Positions 61,079 through 64,000 of a stretch of 64,000 bases of DNA are shown piece after piece (position 1 is the first letter of the stretch; every line of letters begins with the position of its first letter). The notes under the pieces were generated by a model. That model had not been told where the DNA came from and searched no databases. It saw only the letters and a program-made list of their open reading frames with translations. The translations under genes and the position numbers were made by a program. The DNA is from Dendrobium chrysotoxum (taxonomy: Eukaryota; Streptophyta; Magnoliopsida; Asparagales; Orchidaceae), in NCBI GenBank assembly GCA_019925795.1, contig CM034314.1, positions 79,232,780-79,296,779 on the forward strand. Reading direction: 5' to 3'.

Positions 61079-61371
61079 TCTCTAAGAGTAAAGCATTCAT
61101 CCACCTGAGCATCCTGATCTTTGCAACACTTAACTTAATATTATGCTTCTCTTTTAATGGCCAACATTCTGCGTCATAAAGCATTGTAGGTCTAACAACC
61201 ATCTTATAGAATTTTCCCTTAAGTTTGAGTGGTAATTTTCTATCACACAAAACGCCCAATGCATTTCTCCACTTCATCCATCCAACTTGAATTCTATTAA
61301 TAATATCCCCATCTATTTCACCATCAATCTGAATAATAGATCCAAGATATCTAAAATGTGTACTCTTATTA
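61079..61371 (-). pseudogene. RTE LINE copy 4, 3' part
   Basis: The minus strand reads QVINKSTHFRYLGSII, 'QIDGEIDGDIINRIQVGWMK', 'ALGVLCDRKLPLKLKGKFYK', 'RPTMLYDAECWPLKEKHNIK' and 'IRMLRWMNA', the same C-terminal blocks as in copies 1-3. It stops at the junction with gypsy element B and lacks the last part and the tail. Its 5' part continues at 62374-63690 beyond a 992-bp insertion. Confidence 0.88.
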
Positions 61372-61381
61372 ATGACTTGAT

Positions 61382-62373
61382 GCATGCAAATTTCATTTCA
61401 ATTTTTTTTTTAAATTTGGACTTTATTGTAATTTGAATTTTAAGTCTTTTTTTTAATGTTTTTCTACCCTATGATGGAAGGCAACCAATGATCATGTGAA
61501 GGTTGTGCTCTTGGACATGCATTTCCTTTGGTGTGCCAGCTACTTTGGGTGCTTATCATTTGAGCTGACTTAAGTTGATGATTTGGGGTTGAAATAAGTA
61601 GAATCAGCTGAGCTGCTGCTTGGCTTTTTGCTTTTCCGGATCCCCTTGCTAGCTGTTAGGTTCCTACTCCCCTTTTTTGCTTTCCCGGTTCCCCTTGTTG
61701 ACTGTTAGGTTCCTGCTCCCCTTTTGTTGTCCCAGTTCAATGGCTGTGGCTGTTCGGGTGGGGGTCCAACGTGATTTAAATGCTGTCTTTTCCTTCTCTT
61801 TTCTGGTTGGCTTGAGTGGGCAGCTTTTTTGGCTGTTTAGCTCCCTTTCTTCTCCTATAAATGGGGGCTAATTTGTGGCATTTAGGAGCAGATTTTGGTG
61901 AGTGAAAATTATCTAAACCTGAGGTTTTCTTCTTGGATAGCTTACGAGCTTTATCCACTTTCTCTTCTCCTCTCTTTGATTTCGTCTCGGGCTTCTTATC
62001 TACTTCTTCTCTACGCAAGTTTCTACCCCATTTGTTTCTTTCTTTTACAACTTTTGAAAGTGTTTGTTGGCCGGTTTGGTAGCATTTGCCGGAGGAGTTT
62101 GTGGAGGACGTTGGCCCAAAGTTGCTGTTGTGGACCTTTGGTTTGCATGTCTTTAAGCACTTGTTATCTTACCTACTATTTCGATGCATGTAAGGTGACA
62201 ACTAGTTGGTTGTTCTGAGGGTAGCTTGTTTTATTTTTATTTTAGTGTCGTTTTTGTCTACTTTCGTTTGTTTTGAAGTTTGTTTGGTGTTGGTTTTCTA
62301 TGAGTTGAATTGAGAAAAGTTCTACTAGCCATTGTGTTCTCCATTTTTATTTTTCTATCTAGTTGGCTGCATC
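61382..62373. mobile_element. 992-bp insertion with 10-bp target duplication
   Basis: It splits RTE copy 4 and is flanked by ATGACTTGAT at 61372-61381 and 62374-62383. The uninterrupted RTE copies show that sequence once. The left end is 'gcatgcaaatttc' followed by a T-run, the right end 'agttggctgcatc'; only weak inverted similarity (GATGCA/GCATGC). A 9-10-bp duplication points to Mutator-like elements, while the T-run would also suit a retroposed sequence in minus orientation. The interior has a plus-strand TATA box ('cctataaatggggg', near 61856), a ~55-bp tandem repeat around 61635-61735 and no transposase. Confidence 0.75.
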
Positions 62374-63690
62374 ATGACTTGATTGCTCAAAGTCACAAAC
62401 CTTCCCAGTAGATCTATTACTACTAAAATTACACTCAATGCATTCGGTTTTAGATCTGCTCAAATGAAAACCTTTTGACTCTAAGGTTGACCTCCATAAT
62501 TCAAGTTTACCTTCGACTCCCTCTTTAGTCTTATCAACAAGAAGAATATCGTCAGCAAAAAGCATACACCAGGGAACATCCTCTTGCAAATCTCTAGTAA
62601 GAACATCCATGACTAAAGCAAAAAGATATGGGCTTAAGCTGATCCTTGATGTAATCCAACTGAAATTGGAAAATACTTGGTCAAACCACCTTGTGTTTGA
62701 ACACAAGTAATAGCTCCAACATACATATCCTTAATGACTTGAATCTAAACATTATTAATCCCTTTCTTTTTTAGAACTCTCCATAGCACTTCTTTTGGAA
62801 CTTTATCATATGCTTTCTCTAAATCAATAAATATCATATGAAGATTTCACTTTTCTCTCTATACTTCTCCGTCAAACTTCTCAAAAAATGTATGGCTTAC
62901 ATAGTAGACCTACCCGGCATGAATCCAAATTGATTTTGAGAAACCTTAGTATCACTTTGTAACATATGCTCCATAACTCTCTCCCATAGTTTTAAAGTAT
63001 GACACATCAACTTAATTCCTCTATAATTTGCACAATCTTGTGCATTACATTTTTTCTTAAAGATAGGAATCGACACACTCATGCTCCACACATCTGGTAT
63101 CTTTTTTGTCTTCAAAATAATATTAAAAAGTTTTGTGAGTCAAGAAATTCCTTCATCTCCTAACTATTTCTATACCTCTATTGGAATATCATCAGGTCCA
63201 ACAGTTTTACCACACTTTATTTTCTTTAAGCCTCTCTAACTTCAGTTTTAGTAATATGCCGATAAAAACAAAAATCTCTATTTTCATTTAGAATGTTAAG
63301 GCCACTAAAGTCAATCGTATTTTCATAATCTTCATTGCTAGCAATATATCTCATCCACCTTCGTTGAATAACCTCTTCTAAAAAAAGTAATTTTTGATCT
63401 TCTTCCTTAATGCACTTCACTTGAACTAAATCCTTACTCCTATCTCTTTGTTTGGTTAGCTTAAACATATATCTTTTGCCCTCTTTAATATCTAATCTAT
63501 TATATAAATTATTAAAAGCTAAAGTCTTTGCATCGCAGAATGCTTTCTTAGACTCTTTACGGGCAACTTTATATCTTTCACAATTTTCAAAATTTTTACA
63601 TCTAAACCAATTTTATAACAGAGCTTCTTATTTTTGATCTTTTCTTGCACATTTTGATTCCACCACTAACTATTTTACAATTCTATTATA
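62374..63690 (-). pseudogene. RTE LINE copy 4, 5' part (linker and RT)
   Basis: The minus strand starts in the linker (SWWWNQNVQEKIKNK near 63660). 'QVKCIKEEDQKLLFLEEVIQ' follows at 63420, then 'VSIPIFKKKCNAQDC', 'VSQNQFGFMPGRSTM' at 63115-62897, 'MIFIDLEKAYDKVPKEVLW' near 62830, and 'PWCMLFADDILLVDKTKEG' with the catalytic F-A-D-D near 62560. Frameshifts are frequent but the blocks are well kept. It is 5'-truncated at almost the same domain as other copies. The frame ends at the insertion at 62373. Confidence 0.9.
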
Positions 63691-64000
63691 TCATCGAAGT
63701 TGATAAATTTAGAGTTAATTTAGTAAATATGAACTTATCCACAATAACATTTATCCACCAATAATATAATTAGAGCATCTATAAATTTATAAAATCCAAT
63801 AATTCATTCACATAAAATTGATATGAAATCTAATGGTTACCAGAATTCATCTACGAAGGAGCTTATATTGCTTAGAAATAACTTATAATCTTAATCACTC
63901 CCTGCCCAACACACACAATGCATGAAGCATAAGTTTATAAATTCTCTCACAATGATGCACAACTAATAACCTTAGAATCAGAAAAAAGGTAGGTTTTGAG
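63691..64000. other. Right edge, nothing recognised
   Basis: AT-rich sequence beyond the 5' end of RTE copy 4. No gene, repeat boundary or S2P exon recognised. Confidence 0.6.

Noticed and set aside
1..64000. CRISPR array, tRNA, rRNA and bacterial operon features
   Set aside because: No regularly spaced identical repeats with unique spacers, no tRNA A/B-box pairs with a foldable cloverleaf, and clear eukaryotic introns and retroelements throughout.

Overview
The window looks like AT-rich nuclear DNA of a flowering plant, probably a dicot. It holds two spliced plant-type genes with GT-AG introns, and most of the rest is plant transposable elements: Ty1/copia, Ty3/gypsy including chromoviruses, RTE-type LINEs, hAT and MITEs. 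I see no tRNA, rRNA or CRISPR, and nothing bacterial.

Host genes. (1) On the minus strand at 8353-4408 are the first two exons of a CCCH zinc-finger protein of the HUA1/C3H37 type. A 3.4-kb intron separates them. The later exons, which should carry more CCCH fingers, are not seen before the left edge. (2) On the plus strand at 45931-55543 are four consecutive internal exons of a site-2 protease (S2P, M50 family). Their splice phases all match and the last one carries the HELGH zinc motif. One intron is 8.7 kb and filled with MITEs and repeats. The next exon is not found before the right edge, where a gypsy element and an RTE LINE occupy the sequence.

Transposon layout. 0.6-3.5 kb: copia gag and RTE remnants. 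11.5-16.8 kb: a decayed Ty3/gypsy pol, split by one of two copies of a ~1.5-kb LTR-like repeat. 19.5-20.9 kb: old RTE fragments. 21.3-22.3 kb: a fold-back element. 22.6-27.1 kb: a hAT transposase pseudogene split by a complete solo LTR. 27.5-30.5 kb: a decayed copia pol on the minus strand. 30.7-38.1 kb: three head-to-tail RTE copies, the third split by a 3.8-kb TG...CA element. 40.4-44.6 kb: a 5'-truncated chromovirus with a near-intact pol and its 3' LTR. 46.3 and 53.3 kb: a hAT MITE and a PIF/Harbinger-like MITE inside the S2P intron. 57.5-63.7 kb: a minus-strand gypsy element fused to an RTE LINE, which is itself split by a 992-bp insertion.

Most notable observation. The solo LTR at 22788-24541 and the chromovirus 3' LTR at 42760-44562 are divergent copies of one 1.75-1.80-kb LTR family. 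They share termini, the TATA position, an overlap with the end of pol, and a small open reading frame about 1.1 kb inside the LTR. That ORF is conserved at protein level (shared core DIL-SPFFDV...TVEEY). An LTR-internal coding segment of this kind is unusual and I do not recognise it.
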